Assembly (NCBI GenBank): GCA_016720745.1
Contig: JADKKA010000018.1
Coordinates: forward strand, 186,001-250,000
Origin: Chitinophagaceae bacterium
GTDB lineage: Bacteria; Bacteroidota; Bacteroidia; Chitinophagales; Chitinophagaceae
Reading direction: 5' to 3'
DNA: 64,000 bases
Shown here piece after piece: positions 9,301-17,290 of this stretch (positions within the stretch are counted from its first letter, which is position 1; each line of letters starts with the position of its first letter). Both the position numbers and the translations under genes were made by a program. The notes beneath the pieces are model-generated. The model saw only the letters and a list, made by a program, of their open reading frames with translations, was not told where the DNA came from and searched no databases.

Positions 9301-9833
9301 GAAAATACCTGAATGTAACCCGTTGGTTCAACGAGGCGGCCGAAATGGTGAGTGAACTGGCGAAAAAAGATAAATCGAGACAGGAGCCACAGGTTGTATC
9401 CACTTCCCAGTTCAATATCGGACTGGTGGACCAGGAACTCATTCAAAATATTCAGCTGCTTTCCCAGAAGCCATTGTTTATTCCAGGCAATTTCCTGAAC
9501 AGGGATGAAGCAATTGCGGATGATAACCTGGGAATCAGGAAAATGGTTGATGCAGATCTGCAACAACTTTCAACAGCAGAAGGCGGCAAAAAGATTGTAT
9601 TCTCCACTCAGTCCGCTTCGCCTGAAGCTTACTCGCTGAACGGAAGTTACCTGGTCCGGGAAAAAGAGATGGATGTAAAAATCAGGTTGAAAAAAGGGAA
9701 TGCTACCCTTTTCAGTTATGACCTGAAAGGAAATACCGATCTGCTTCCAACATTGGTGAAGCAAATAACACAACAGGCGATGAACTGGATTGCGGAACAA
9801 ACAAAAACGGCCAATCCTGCCGATGATCAATAA
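6354..9833 (+). CDS. Secreted WD40-repeat protein with caspase-like (C14) peptidase domain
   Basis: A 1159-residue protein. The N-terminus (MLFRLLFIYYFLLLINPLRAQ) is a signal peptide. WD40-type repeats follow over about residues 35-560 (GHTDVIKTVHFSPDARKFVT, GHTATIYSACFSNDGSKVLS...). A middle region leads into a caspase-fold domain (about 755-1010) with catalytic His845 in SGHG and Cys902 in DACQSG. The rest (to 1159) is a predicted alpha/beta domain with no clear family. WD40-caspase fusions are known in cyanobacteria and Bacteroidota, where they are usually assigned to signalling or programmed death without proof. Export here places the peptidase in the periplasm or outside. P1 specificity would be basic (metacaspase-like) or unknown. 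Confidence 0.88.
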   Translation: MLFRLLFIYYFLLLINPLRAQEADIVFLQTPASRIILPEGHTDVIKTVHFSPDARKFVTVSADGTAKVWETSSGKLLLNLKKQGEGESMPVQKAMFSPDGASLFVYHLGGYHKRLIQLKTGLDWNEDSITGPTDIIQFSKDGNNYVSLGDIYDAKKMKFLRRLKGIENNVLFEGFNPSGKTIVVCSQNDNSYKTFVRVFDIRTGLPLTANMSLRDTPREIRFSLNGQRLIMTSDSVIIISDANSLKQILQIPIKDKQETGLMETVLISPGADYQLHLNGKTYTDSSGEYPEEFVNYDSVTVKDIKTQKTIFTRNHLDANNLDQFDLFSPDGKTLLLPFADSTIQTISLANGQTLLTIKSWSGIIDQARFSANGKFILTVTPDHIIRTYQSNSNVMMSALKGHTATIYSACFSNDGSKVLSAGADMTARVWESSSGQPISVASRKTTELYGARFTPDGNKIVVETKEQSITWDIQAAKLEKPIDAEKKERGDVKLMEIMGGDDPENPGYKSPDGQYNILWHHPKSIIVTHLASGKQMFLWNGEMEHFTGVAVSPDSKQLLVTSEYNVMQLLDIRNGKVLFTFILIDSSNFLVTNGKNHYDGTKKAREMIHFICGDEVIELSQVKEQLWVPGLAERIIAGDSINAVTLEQLNVCNKAPLLEDMSTDSLYRFRITPRTGGVGKTVVGLNGYDYREFETKDLTKTGTAYEIRIPASEMRTYFDETNSNQITVKSATAKNDLPSRTLTKTVYFDAGKKTAPNLFAVMVGTSNYKDDKMDLQFASADATKMASTLEESAGKLLGKEHVFVYAVTTDNKKLYPEKATIKNIFSEISKRAAPNDILLIFLSGHGVMNEKTKEFYYLTVDATSLVEENLFKNAGISMSELTEWIKPQSIKARKRVLILDACQSGQAINDMLAFNRNMLNVKGDEEARQIKAIERLNEKSGLYILSASASTQLAYESEEYGHGYLTYSLLKGIKENPAILEDGKYLNVTRWFNEAAEMVSELAKKDKSRQEPQVVSTSQFNIGLVDQELIQNIQLLSQKPLFIPGNFLNRDEAIADDNLGIRKMVDADLQQLSTAEGGKKIVFSTQSASPEAYSLNGSYLVREKEMDVKIRLKKGNATLFSYDLKGNTDLLPTLVKQITQQAMNWIAEQTKTANPADDQ

Positions 9834-9883
9834 CAGATTGCATCTTTCTCCCCAACTCATGTGTTTCATCTGGCTTCTGCCAT

Positions 9884-9891
9884 TACATTTG
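9884..9891 (+). promoter_or_regulatory. -7 box of psuK promoter
   Basis: TACATTTG matches the Bacteroidota -7 consensus TAnnTTTG and lies 4 bp before the psuK ATG, so the message would be leaderless or nearly so. No good -33 TTG is visible at 19-21 bp. Confidence 0.3.
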
Positions 9892-9895
9892 CAGC

Positions 9896-10822
9896 ATGAG
9901 CAAACCCATCATCTGTATCGGAGCTGCTTTTGTGGATGAACTATTCCATGCCTCCGAAGAAATGCTGCTGGCCACCACCAATAATGCCACGGTAACAAAG
10001 ACCGCCGGCGGTGTAAGCCGCAATATTGCCCATCAGCTGGCCCTGCTGGGGGTACCGGTACAACTGATCAGTGTATTTGGGAACGACAGTGATGGTGACT
10101 GGCTGAAAAAAGTGTGTACCGATGCTGGTGTGAAGCTGGATGCCTCCATTACTAAAGAAGGTCTATCAGGTAAATACACGGGTATCCTGAATGTGGACGG
10201 ATCATTATTTACAGCCTTTATATCCAATTCTGCTACTCAGCTTATCACGCCTTATCATTTGGGCAAACATGTAAAATTGCTTAAATCAGCTTCCTTTATT
10301 CTGGCTGATGCCAATATCAATGTGGACACCGCTGAATGGCTGCTGGCCTTTAGTAATGATAGCGGAGTCCCCTTTATCCTAGAGCCGGTTTCCGTTCCTC
10401 CGGCCAGAAAATACCGGGATGTGAATCTTTCCGGTCTTTACCTGATTACCCCCAATGAAGATGAGTTACCGGTTCTTTGCTCGGAGAAATCATTCTTTAC
10501 ACAGCAACAGGTAGATGAAATGCTGCAAAGGGGTGTAAAGCAGATCTGGCTGCATAATGGTAAACATGGTTCTGCTTTATATGGTCCTGGTAAATCTGTT
10601 TCTCTTCATGCTCCTGAAATAGAAGTGCTGGATTGCACCGGTGCCGGTGATGGCTCCCTCTCCGGTTTTATCCTTGGCAAATACCTCGGTAAGGATGATG
10701 CAGACTGTATGAAAATCGCTCATACACTTTCAGCAGAAATCCTGCAGGTGAATGGTGCCATTGCCACCCACCTGGATCAAAACAAATTACTGGAACTGGT
10801 GAGTAAATATTATCCTTCCTGA
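9896..10822 (+). CDS. psuK: Pseudouridine kinase (PfkB family)
   Basis: A 308-residue PfkB/ribokinase-family sugar kinase. The N-terminus has the substrate motif TKTAGGVSRNIAHQLALLG and the C-terminus the phosphate-binding signature DCTGAGDGSLSGF, where the second Asp is the catalytic base. The family phosphorylates nucleosides or sugars. Because the next gene is clearly PsuG, this one is assigned as pseudouridine kinase, which makes pseudouridine 5'-phosphate in the cytosol. Its stop codon shares a base with the psuG start (TGATG), so translation is coupled. Confidence 0.9.
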   Translation: MSKPIICIGAAFVDELFHASEEMLLATTNNATVTKTAGGVSRNIAHQLALLGVPVQLISVFGNDSDGDWLKKVCTDAGVKLDASITKEGLSGKYTGILNVDGSLFTAFISNSATQLITPYHLGKHVKLLKSASFILADANINVDTAEWLLAFSNDSGVPFILEPVSVPPARKYRDVNLSGLYLITPNEDELPVLCSEKSFFTQQQVDEMLQRGVKQIWLHNGKHGSALYGPGKSVSLHAPEIEVLDCTGAGDGSLSGFILGKYLGKDDADCMKIAHTLSAEILQVNGAIATHLDQNKLLELVSKYYPS

Positions 10823-11736
10823 TGCATCCTTATTTAACCATTGCTGCAGAAGTGCAGGCTGCTTTACAAAGTGGACAACCAGTCGTTGCATTAGAGTCAA
10901 CGATCATTTCCCATGGCATGCCTTATCCAAGAAATGTGGAAACTGCCTTAAGCGTAGAAAAGGTAGTAAGGGATCAGGGAGCCATTCCTGCTACCATTGC
11001 TATTTTGGATGGACAATGCAGGGTAGGTTTATCTGCAGAAGAACTGGAATATTTTGGAAAAGCAAAAGATGTCTGGAAAGTAAGTTTACGGGATATGCCC
11101 TATGTAATCAGTCAACAACTGGTAGGTGCCACAACCGTAGCTGCTACGATGCGTATTGCTGCCATGGCCGGTATCCGCATTTTTGTAACCGGGGGTATTG
11201 GTGGTGTTCACCGGGGTGCAGCCAGCAGCATGGATATATCAGCCGATCTCACTGAAATGGGACAAACCAATGTGGCGATAGTCTCTGCAGGAGTGAAATC
11301 CATTTTAGATATAGGACTGACACTGGAGTATCTCGAAACAAAGGGCATCCCTGTTGTAACATTTGGACAGGATGAGTTCCCCAGTTTTTATTCCCGCAAA
11401 AGTGGATTTAAGTCTCCACTCAGGTTGGATACAGTAACTGATATAGCAGCGATGCTCAATACAAAGTGGCAGCTGGGACTGGAGGGGACAATACTGATTG
11501 CAAACCCGGTACCTGTTACACAGGAGATTGAAGCCTCGGAAATGGAAGAACATATCAAAGCCGCACTCGAAGCTGCCAGTGCTCAGCAAATCAGCGGAAA
11601 AGAAGTCACCCCGTTTTTGCTACAGTATATCGCCAATCATACAAAGGGAGAAAGCCTGGAAGCCAATATTGCACTCATCAGGCATAATGCACTGGTGGGG
11701 TCGCAGATTGCAGTTGCTTTTAGCCAGCTGAAATAA
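10822..11736 (+). CDS. psuG: Pseudouridine-5'-phosphate glycosidase
   Basis: A 304-residue protein matching the PsuG family end to end: VALESTIISHGMPYPRN at the start, then PATIAILDG, the conserved VGATTVAATMRIAAMAGI, VTGGIGGVHRG and VSAGVKSILDI. PsuG reversibly splits pseudouridine 5'-phosphate into uracil and ribose 5-phosphate, using a lysine that forms a covalent adduct. With psuK it makes a complete cytosolic route that salvages pseudouridine from RNA turnover. The stop abuts the stop of the convergent GH3 gene with no spacer. Confidence 0.95.
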   Translation: MHPYLTIAAEVQAALQSGQPVVALESTIISHGMPYPRNVETALSVEKVVRDQGAIPATIAILDGQCRVGLSAEELEYFGKAKDVWKVSLRDMPYVISQQLVGATTVAATMRIAAMAGIRIFVTGGIGGVHRGAASSMDISADLTEMGQTNVAIVSAGVKSILDIGLTLEYLETKGIPVVTFGQDEFPSFYSRKSGFKSPLRLDTVTDIAAMLNTKWQLGLEGTILIANPVPVTQEIEASEMEEHIKAALEAASAQQISGKEVTPFLLQYIANHTKGESLEANIALIRHNALVGSQIAVAFSQLK

Positions 11737-14379
11737 TTATTGAACGATTAGCTTTTCTTTTAGCCTGATATCTGCTGAGGATGCGCCGATCATTAATTCG
11801 AAGGTACCGGGCTCCACGACTCTTTCCATTTTCTCATTGAGCATACTGAGCATTTCAGGGGTAATCAGGAATTCAACGGACTTTTCTTCCCCGGTTTTAA
11901 GATAGATTTTTTGAAACCCCTTCAACTCTATAACAGGCCTGGCAACGGTAGAAAGCACATCTCTGATATAGAGCTGCACTACTTCTTCTCCATCAACTAA
12001 CCCGGAGTTCCGAATGGTACAGCGGAAGGAAATAGAATCTGTACTCTTCATGGTATGTGAAGACAGTTGAGGATTATCATAGCTAAAAGAGGTATAGCTC
12101 AACCCAAAACCAAAGGGGAAGAGGGGTAAACCGGAGAGGTTATTGTAATCCTCGCCTCTGCCAGTTGGCTTATGATTATATACCAATGGTAACTGTGATT
12201 CGTGTTGCGGCCAGGTAATCGGTAATCTGCCGGCAGGATTGTATTTTCCGAAAAGCATATCCGCAACAGCGGGTCCTCCCTGTTCACCGGGATACCAAAC
12301 AGTCGCTACTGCATTTACTTTACTGATCCAGTTACTCATGGTAATCGCGCTTCCACCTACCAGCAGGACGACCACAGGTTTTCCTGTTGCAGCAATGGCA
12401 TTGATTAATTCTTCCTGTTTACCGGGAAGCGATAAAAAAGCACGGTCCTGGAATTCTCCTTCATTTATGCCGGCAACAATCACTACGGCGTCGGCTTTTG
12501 TGGCAACCTGTTTTGCTTCACTGATTTTTTGTTTCCAGTCATTCTTCACACCAATGTTCCAAACCAGTTTGATGCTGGCGTTTCCACGGGGTTCATAAAA
12601 TTCCACCCGTATAGTATAGCGCTTACCCTTTTCAAACAGATAATTGACCAGAACGGTCCGATAAGTTTGTTTAGCCCATTGCTCAATAACCAGTTTATCA
12701 TTGATATATAAACGGTATCCGTCATTTCCTTCCAATCCGATCTTGTAAGGACCTGATACCGGTGAAATTAATTGCCCGGTCCATCGTACAGAATAAAATC
12801 CTGCATCCATGCCGGGGCCGGGACCAAAAAGCGTCCAGTGAAAATCAATTCTTGGGTCCTGTCTTGACAGAAAGGGTGTACCCGTAAGCGATACATTATT
12901 ATAATATGCCGCCTTCAGACCAGTATTTCCTTCAGAAATTAATTGTGATTCAGGAACAACCAGATAGTCTTCTGATTTTCTGCCAACACCGGGGTGATAA
13001 AAGATATTATTCTTTCCTTTTAATTCCTGTAGTGATTCCAACATGCTTACCACTTTATTGCCGGGCCCGCTGTATCCTCCCAGTCTTGCTTCATCGGCAT
13101 CAGAACCGATGATGGCAATTCGTTTGATGGAAGATGAAAAGGGAAGTGTTTTCTTTTCGTTCTTCAATAAAACAATGGAAGCCTGTGCAGCCTGTCTGGC
13201 AAGTAAAGCATGTTCAGGAAAGGGTTGAATAGATTCTTCTACATAAGGATGCTCAAACAAACCCAGTTCAAACTTTGCTTTCAACACCCTGGAAACGGCA
13301 TCGTTGATTCGGTTGCTGTCAATACGACCATCCAGAAATGGTTGAATAAACAATTGATGGTGCTTATATTCTGTTTGGAAGATCACATCCAGTCCGCCCC
13401 GGATAGCATGGACTCCGCTTTCCGCATAATCAGCGGCAGTATTATGTAAAACCACTTCGCCCCCTACGGCATTTGCATCAGAAATAACAAAGCCGCTAAA
13501 ACCCCATTGCTTCTTCAATTTTTCGGTGAGCAGCCAATGATTGGAAGAGGCAGCTGTTCCGTTTAAAGAATTATACGCCGTCATTACAGAGCGGCTCCCA
13601 CCCAATTGAATGGCTTTTTTGAAAGGAGGGAAATATAATTCCTCCAGTAATCTTTCATTGATATGGACAGGATAACTATCGCGACCGCCATCACCTACAT
13701 TCGCTATAAAATGTTTGGGCGTGGAGATGATTCCACGTTCTTCAAATGCCCTGACAAAGGCAATTCCCATCGCCGCAGATAAAACAGGATCTTCTCCGTA
13801 GGTTTCCTCTGTTCTTCCCCATCGAACATCACTGGCAATATTCACCACGGGAGAAAGTATTTGACGGATTCCTCTTTGTTTGGTTTCAGTTGCAATTGCA
13901 CCTGCGATCCGGTTCATCAGCGTTGTGTCCCAACTGGCAGCCAGGGCAATGGCCTGCGGAAAGACTGTGGCACCATCCCTTACCAAACCGTGCAAGGCTT
14001 CATCGAAGGGTATAATAGGAATTCCCAGTCTGGTGCTGTCGACAAAAAAGCGCTGAATGCGATTGATTTTTTTAGCCAGGGTCAGTGCCTGCTCATTTGT
14101 ATTGTATGAAAGCATCTGACCGCCTGCATCACCCCGGTTAGCAGCACTGACCTGAAAACCAAATAAACCGTTTTTATACTGACCCGGACTGGCCTGATCA
14201 AGATCACCGGGGATCATGAAAAGCTGCCAGAACTTTTCTTCCGGACTCATCCTGGCCAGCAGATCCTTTACACGGGATTCAACCGGCAAGGATTGATTAC
14301 GGTAAGGCAGGGTCTGTTGCGACTGTACAGCAGATAAACTGCATAAAATAAAGCAAAGGAAGAGAAATGTTTTTCGCAT
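11737..14379 (-). CDS. Secreted glycoside hydrolase family 3 beta-glucosidase with PA14 insert
   Basis: An 880-residue GH3 enzyme. The signal peptide is MRKTFLFLCFILCSLSAVQSQ. The N-terminal TIM-barrel (about 30-370) contains SPVVNIASDVRWGRTEETYGEDP and KHFIANV. The nucleophile region GFVISDANAV lies near residue 299. In the C-terminal sandwich a PA14 sugar-binding domain is inserted (about 480-625: GLKAAYYNN...YRLYINDKLVI). The protein ends with a fibronectin-III-like domain (from about 790: GLVDGEEVVQLYIRD). It removes terminal beta-linked glucose or xylose from oligosaccharides, probably in the periplasm. No SusC/D pair or T9SS tail is nearby, so it is not part of a visible polysaccharide locus. 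Exact substrate unknown. Confidence 0.92.
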   Translation of the reverse strand: MRKTFLFLCFILCSLSAVQSQQTLPYRNQSLPVESRVKDLLARMSPEEKFWQLFMIPGDLDQASPGQYKNGLFGFQVSAANRGDAGGQMLSYNTNEQALTLAKKINRIQRFFVDSTRLGIPIIPFDEALHGLVRDGATVFPQAIALAASWDTTLMNRIAGAIATETKQRGIRQILSPVVNIASDVRWGRTEETYGEDPVLSAAMGIAFVRAFEERGIISTPKHFIANVGDGGRDSYPVHINERLLEELYFPPFKKAIQLGGSRSVMTAYNSLNGTAASSNHWLLTEKLKKQWGFSGFVISDANAVGGEVVLHNTAADYAESGVHAIRGGLDVIFQTEYKHHQLFIQPFLDGRIDSNRINDAVSRVLKAKFELGLFEHPYVEESIQPFPEHALLARQAAQASIVLLKNEKKTLPFSSSIKRIAIIGSDADEARLGGYSGPGNKVVSMLESLQELKGKNNIFYHPGVGRKSEDYLVVPESQLISEGNTGLKAAYYNNVSLTGTPFLSRQDPRIDFHWTLFGPGPGMDAGFYSVRWTGQLISPVSGPYKIGLEGNDGYRLYINDKLVIEQWAKQTYRTVLVNYLFEKGKRYTIRVEFYEPRGNASIKLVWNIGVKNDWKQKISEAKQVATKADAVVIVAGINEGEFQDRAFLSLPGKQEELINAIAATGKPVVVLLVGGSAITMSNWISKVNAVATVWYPGEQGGPAVADMLFGKYNPAGRLPITWPQHESQLPLVYNHKPTGRGEDYNNLSGLPLFPFGFGLSYTSFSYDNPQLSSHTMKSTDSISFRCTIRNSGLVDGEEVVQLYIRDVLSTVARPVIELKGFQKIYLKTGEEKSVEFLITPEMLSMLNEKMERVVEPGTFELMIGASSADIRLKEKLIVQ

Positions 14380-14532
14380 AATTGAATGACGCTATGGGTA
14401 AAAATAAAAAACTATGACGGGATCGGCGTTTTATAGGCTGATAACCTGGATATACCTTAAAATCAGGCAGGTATTTGAGTAAAATCAGTCCTGGCCGCTG
14501 ACAAGACCAGTGTTAGTCCGTTTCGGGGGGAT

Positions 14533-14540
14533 TAGATTTG
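14533..14540 (+). promoter_or_regulatory. -7 box candidate for fhs
   Basis: TAGATTTG fits TAnnTTTG and lies 51 bp before the fhs start. The intergenic stretch 14380-14591 also carries the start of the divergent GH3 gene. The -33 element is not clear. Confidence 0.3.
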
Positions 14541-14591
14541 TTTGGGGCTGATACCTGAAAAGGGAAGCTATTTCCTCATCCTTCTTCACAA

Positions 14592-16322
14592 ATGCGATGG
14601 ACCCCGGCGCAAACTGTTGAAGAAGAAAAAACGTTTCACTTGCCATCAACTATCCAATCCGACATCGCTATTGCCCAGGCTGCCCGGATCAGCCATATCA
14701 AAGAAATCGCAGCCAGAGCAGGAATTTCCAATGATGATCTGGAATACTATGGGAAATACAAGGCCAAACTGCCTTTAAAACTTATTGATGAAAACAAAAT
14801 CAGTCAGAGTAAACTGATTCTCGTTACGGCGATCAGTCCCACCCCCGCCGGAGAAGGAAAAACCACGATCTCTGTTGGTTTGGCTGACGGACTCAATCGC
14901 ATTGGTAAAAAAGCCATGGCGGTATTGCGTGAACCATCGCTTGGTCCTGTCTTTGGAATGAAAGGCGGGGCAACAGGTGGTGGTTATTCCCAGCTGGTAC
15001 CGATGGAAGATATCAATCTGCATTTTACCGGCGATTTTAATGCGGTGGAAAAGGCTAACAATTTATTAGCTGCGCTGATCGATAATAATATCCAGAGTAA
15101 AACCAGAAACCTTGGGATTGATCCGCGTACCATTACCTGGAAAAGGGTAATGGATATGAATGACCGTGCACTCCGGCATATTGTAATCGGATTAGGTGGT
15201 ACGGCGGATGGAATACCGAGATCAGATGGCTTTAATATCACACCGGCTTCAGAAGTCATGGCTATTCTTTGTCTGTCGAAAAGCATTGATGACCTGAAAG
15301 CAAGATTGGGAAATATCCTGGTTGGATTTACAGCAAAAGAGGAACCGGTTTATGCCCGGCAATTGAATGCAGCAGGCGCCATGGCCCTATTATTGAAAGA
15401 TGCGATTAAGCCCAATCTGGTACAGACACTGGAGGGGAACCCCGCCATCCTGCATGGTGGACCATTTGCCAATATTGCACAGGGAACCAATTCCATTCTG
15501 GCAACAAGAATGGGGCTTTCTTTATCAGACTATGTAGTAACCGAAGCTGGATTTGGTGCAGATCTCGGTTCAGAAAAATTCATGAATATCAAATGTGGAT
15601 ATGCGGGGCTTCAACCACATGCCATTATCCTGGTTGCTACAATCCGGGCCCTGCGTCATCATGGCGGCGCCAAAAAAGCAGCCTACAATACACCTGATCT
15701 GGAAAAGGTAAAGTCTGGTTTTGAAAACCTTGAAAAACATATTGAGAATTGCCGCAAATTCGGATTAACACCGGTTGTTGCCATTAATCATTTTGAAACT
15801 GATTCTGAAGAGGAAATCAAATTTGTTCAAACTCAATGTGAAAGGCTGGGTGTAAAAGCCATTCTTTGTAAAGGGTGGTCGCTGGGTGGAGACGGAATGA
15901 AAGAAATCGCTGAAGCGGTGGTGGAAAATATTGAGAGTGGTGTTAATCAGTTCAAAGCATTATATGACTGGAAAATTCCGGTTGAGGATAAGATCAGGAC
16001 CATTGCCCGGGAAATTTATGGAGCAGATGATGTGGAGTATTCTCCCAAAGCCAGGGTTGGACTGGAACTGATTAAAAAACTAGGTTTTGACAGCTTACCT
16101 GTATGTATGGCCAAGACACAGAAGTCGTTTTCTGATAATGAAACAAAGATTGGCCGTCCCAGGAATTTTATTGTAACGGTGAGAGAATTTGAATATGCAG
16201 CCGGGGCAGGTTTTGTGATTCCAATCCTTGGTGATATGATGCGGATGCCGGGATTACCCCCCACTCCGGTGGCGGAGGGAATGGATATTGACAGTGAAGG
16301 AAAAATTTCCGGATTGTCTTGA
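14592..16322 (+). CDS. fhs: Formate-tetrahydrofolate ligase
   Basis: A 576-residue cytosolic enzyme that makes 10-formyl-THF from formate, THF and ATP for purine and one-carbon metabolism. Signature stretches are TPAGEGKTTISVGLADGLN (P-loop), REPSLGPVFGMKGGATGGGY, and FTGDFNAVEKANNLLAALIDN. The length is slightly above the usual 555-560 because of an N-terminal extension of about 15 residues. The start ATG at 14592 is the first in the frame with family-like sequence soon after (ATIQSDIAIAQAA-type helix). It stands alone, convergent with the hemerythrin-like gene, and no regulatory site beyond the -7 box is visible. Confidence 0.96.
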   Translation: MRWTPAQTVEEEKTFHLPSTIQSDIAIAQAARISHIKEIAARAGISNDDLEYYGKYKAKLPLKLIDENKISQSKLILVTAISPTPAGEGKTTISVGLADGLNRIGKKAMAVLREPSLGPVFGMKGGATGGGYSQLVPMEDINLHFTGDFNAVEKANNLLAALIDNNIQSKTRNLGIDPRTITWKRVMDMNDRALRHIVIGLGGTADGIPRSDGFNITPASEVMAILCLSKSIDDLKARLGNILVGFTAKEEPVYARQLNAAGAMALLLKDAIKPNLVQTLEGNPAILHGGPFANIAQGTNSILATRMGLSLSDYVVTEAGFGADLGSEKFMNIKCGYAGLQPHAIILVATIRALRHHGGAKKAAYNTPDLEKVKSGFENLEKHIENCRKFGLTPVVAINHFETDSEEEIKFVQTQCERLGVKAILCKGWSLGGDGMKEIAEAVVENIESGVNQFKALYDWKIPVEDKIRTIAREIYGADDVEYSPKARVGLELIKKLGFDSLPVCMAKTQKSFSDNETKIGRPRNFIVTVREFEYAAGAGFVIPILGDMMRMPGLPPTPVAEGMDIDSEGKISGLS

Positions 16323-16328
16323 AAATAT

Positions 16329-16396
16329 GCCACGAAGGCACAAAGACACAAAGAAGCGACTGGTAATTTTTCTTCGTGTATTTGTGCCTTTATGGC
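16329..16396. repeat. Long inverted repeat (GGCACAAAGACACAAAGAA type) between convergent genes
   Basis: The left arm 16329-16355 (GCCACGAAGGCAC...AAAGAA) pairs imperfectly with the right arm 16370-16396 (TTCTTCG...GTGCCTTTATGGC) around a 14-base loop. It lies just after fhs and before the end of the convergent hemerythrin gene, so it could terminate both. The arms resemble the CACAAAGACACAAAG intergenic repeats common in environmental bacteria; that comparison is from memory. Confidence 0.6.
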
Positions 16397-16441
16397 AATA
16401 ATAATTTCTTATGATATGCTTTACATAAAATCGATCCCGTC

Positions 16442-17122
16442 TTATGCAGCAAGTGCCGTTTCCCCAATTGATTGCCGGATGAAAGTCCAACGCTGTGGAG
16501 GCAATGCTGTTTGTGCCAGGGTCTTCAACCCCTCATAAATAAAATCAGGTGCTGTTGATTTTACTTCTTTTAACCAGCTGATGATTTCATTATTGCTGAG
16601 TGCTCTTAACATCCAGCTACTGTATTGCTGTAATGTTTCCGGAGGAAGATAGCCCAGTATTTTTTGTGTGATAACCTTTAATTCATCATCGCTGAAATAT
16701 CGCCACAATAACCGGTTTAATATATCCTCTTCCTTCGCCATATGCTCCAGATTAAAAACCATGAACTCAATGAAAACCGGTCTTAATACTGCTCCCCAGG
16801 TTTCCTGATCTTGTACCGAAACGGATTCCTGTAACCCTTTGATGATAGATCTTAATTTCTCACCCAATTCGTGATCCTTCACATGTTCCTCTGCAAATAA
16901 ACTGGTAACAGAAGGTTCGTATTGGGCAATGGCTGGTAAAATCCAATGATCTTCTGTGGCAGCATGTTTGTCAAAAAGATCCAGCACTTCATTTACCTGA
17001 CGAGCTGTGTGATCTCTTTGGGACAGCTGGCTAAAATCTGTTTGCTGTAAAAGACTGGCGCTGTTATAAAGCATTTCGCGGAGACCCTTGTGGATCTGGT
17101 AAAAGATGTTGTAGCGTTGCAT
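16442..17122 (-). CDS. Hemerythrin-like (HHE) cation-binding protein
   Basis: A protein of about 226 residues, mainly helical, with the spaced His/Glu pattern of hemerythrin HHE domains: IHKGLRE, DKHAATEDHWILP, EEHVKDHE and NLEHMAKEED. These would bind a di-iron centre. The C-terminal third (from about 140) is a second helical region without those ligands. Family roles are oxygen or nitric-oxide sensing and iron storage; nothing here chooses between them. The frame runs to 17158, but MQRYNIFYQIHKG at 17122 puts the first His ligand at the usual distance. Confidence 0.75.
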   Translation of the reverse strand: MQRYNIFYQIHKGLREMLYNSASLLQQTDFSQLSQRDHTARQVNEVLDLFDKHAATEDHWILPAIAQYEPSVTSLFAEEHVKDHELGEKLRSIIKGLQESVSVQDQETWGAVLRPVFIEFMVFNLEHMAKEEDILNRLLWRYFSDDELKVITQKILGYLPPETLQQYSSWMLRALSNNEIISWLKEVKSTAPDFIYEGLKTLAQTALPPQRWTFIRQSIGETALAA

Positions 17123-17235
17123 GGTATAAGGTTTAATGATTGATGGTTGATGACCCAAAGATGTAACCGAACATTTTTTGATTCAATACAGAAAGAAATG
17201 AACTGGCATAAACGAAGGATGGATTGGGTATATGC

Positions 17236-17266
17236 AAAAAAATACAGCCGGCTGAACCGGCTGTAT
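17236..17266 (-). terminator. Rho-independent terminator of the surface-protein locus
   Basis: A perfect 10-bp stem, ATACAGCCGG (17242-17251) with CCGGCTGTAT (17257-17266), has a 5-base loop. In the minus-strand sense a run of seven T follows (17242-17236). It lies 24 bp after the stop of the T9SS protein gene. Confidence 0.9.
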
Positions 17267-17290
17267 CACAAAACTCATTATTAAAAGTTG

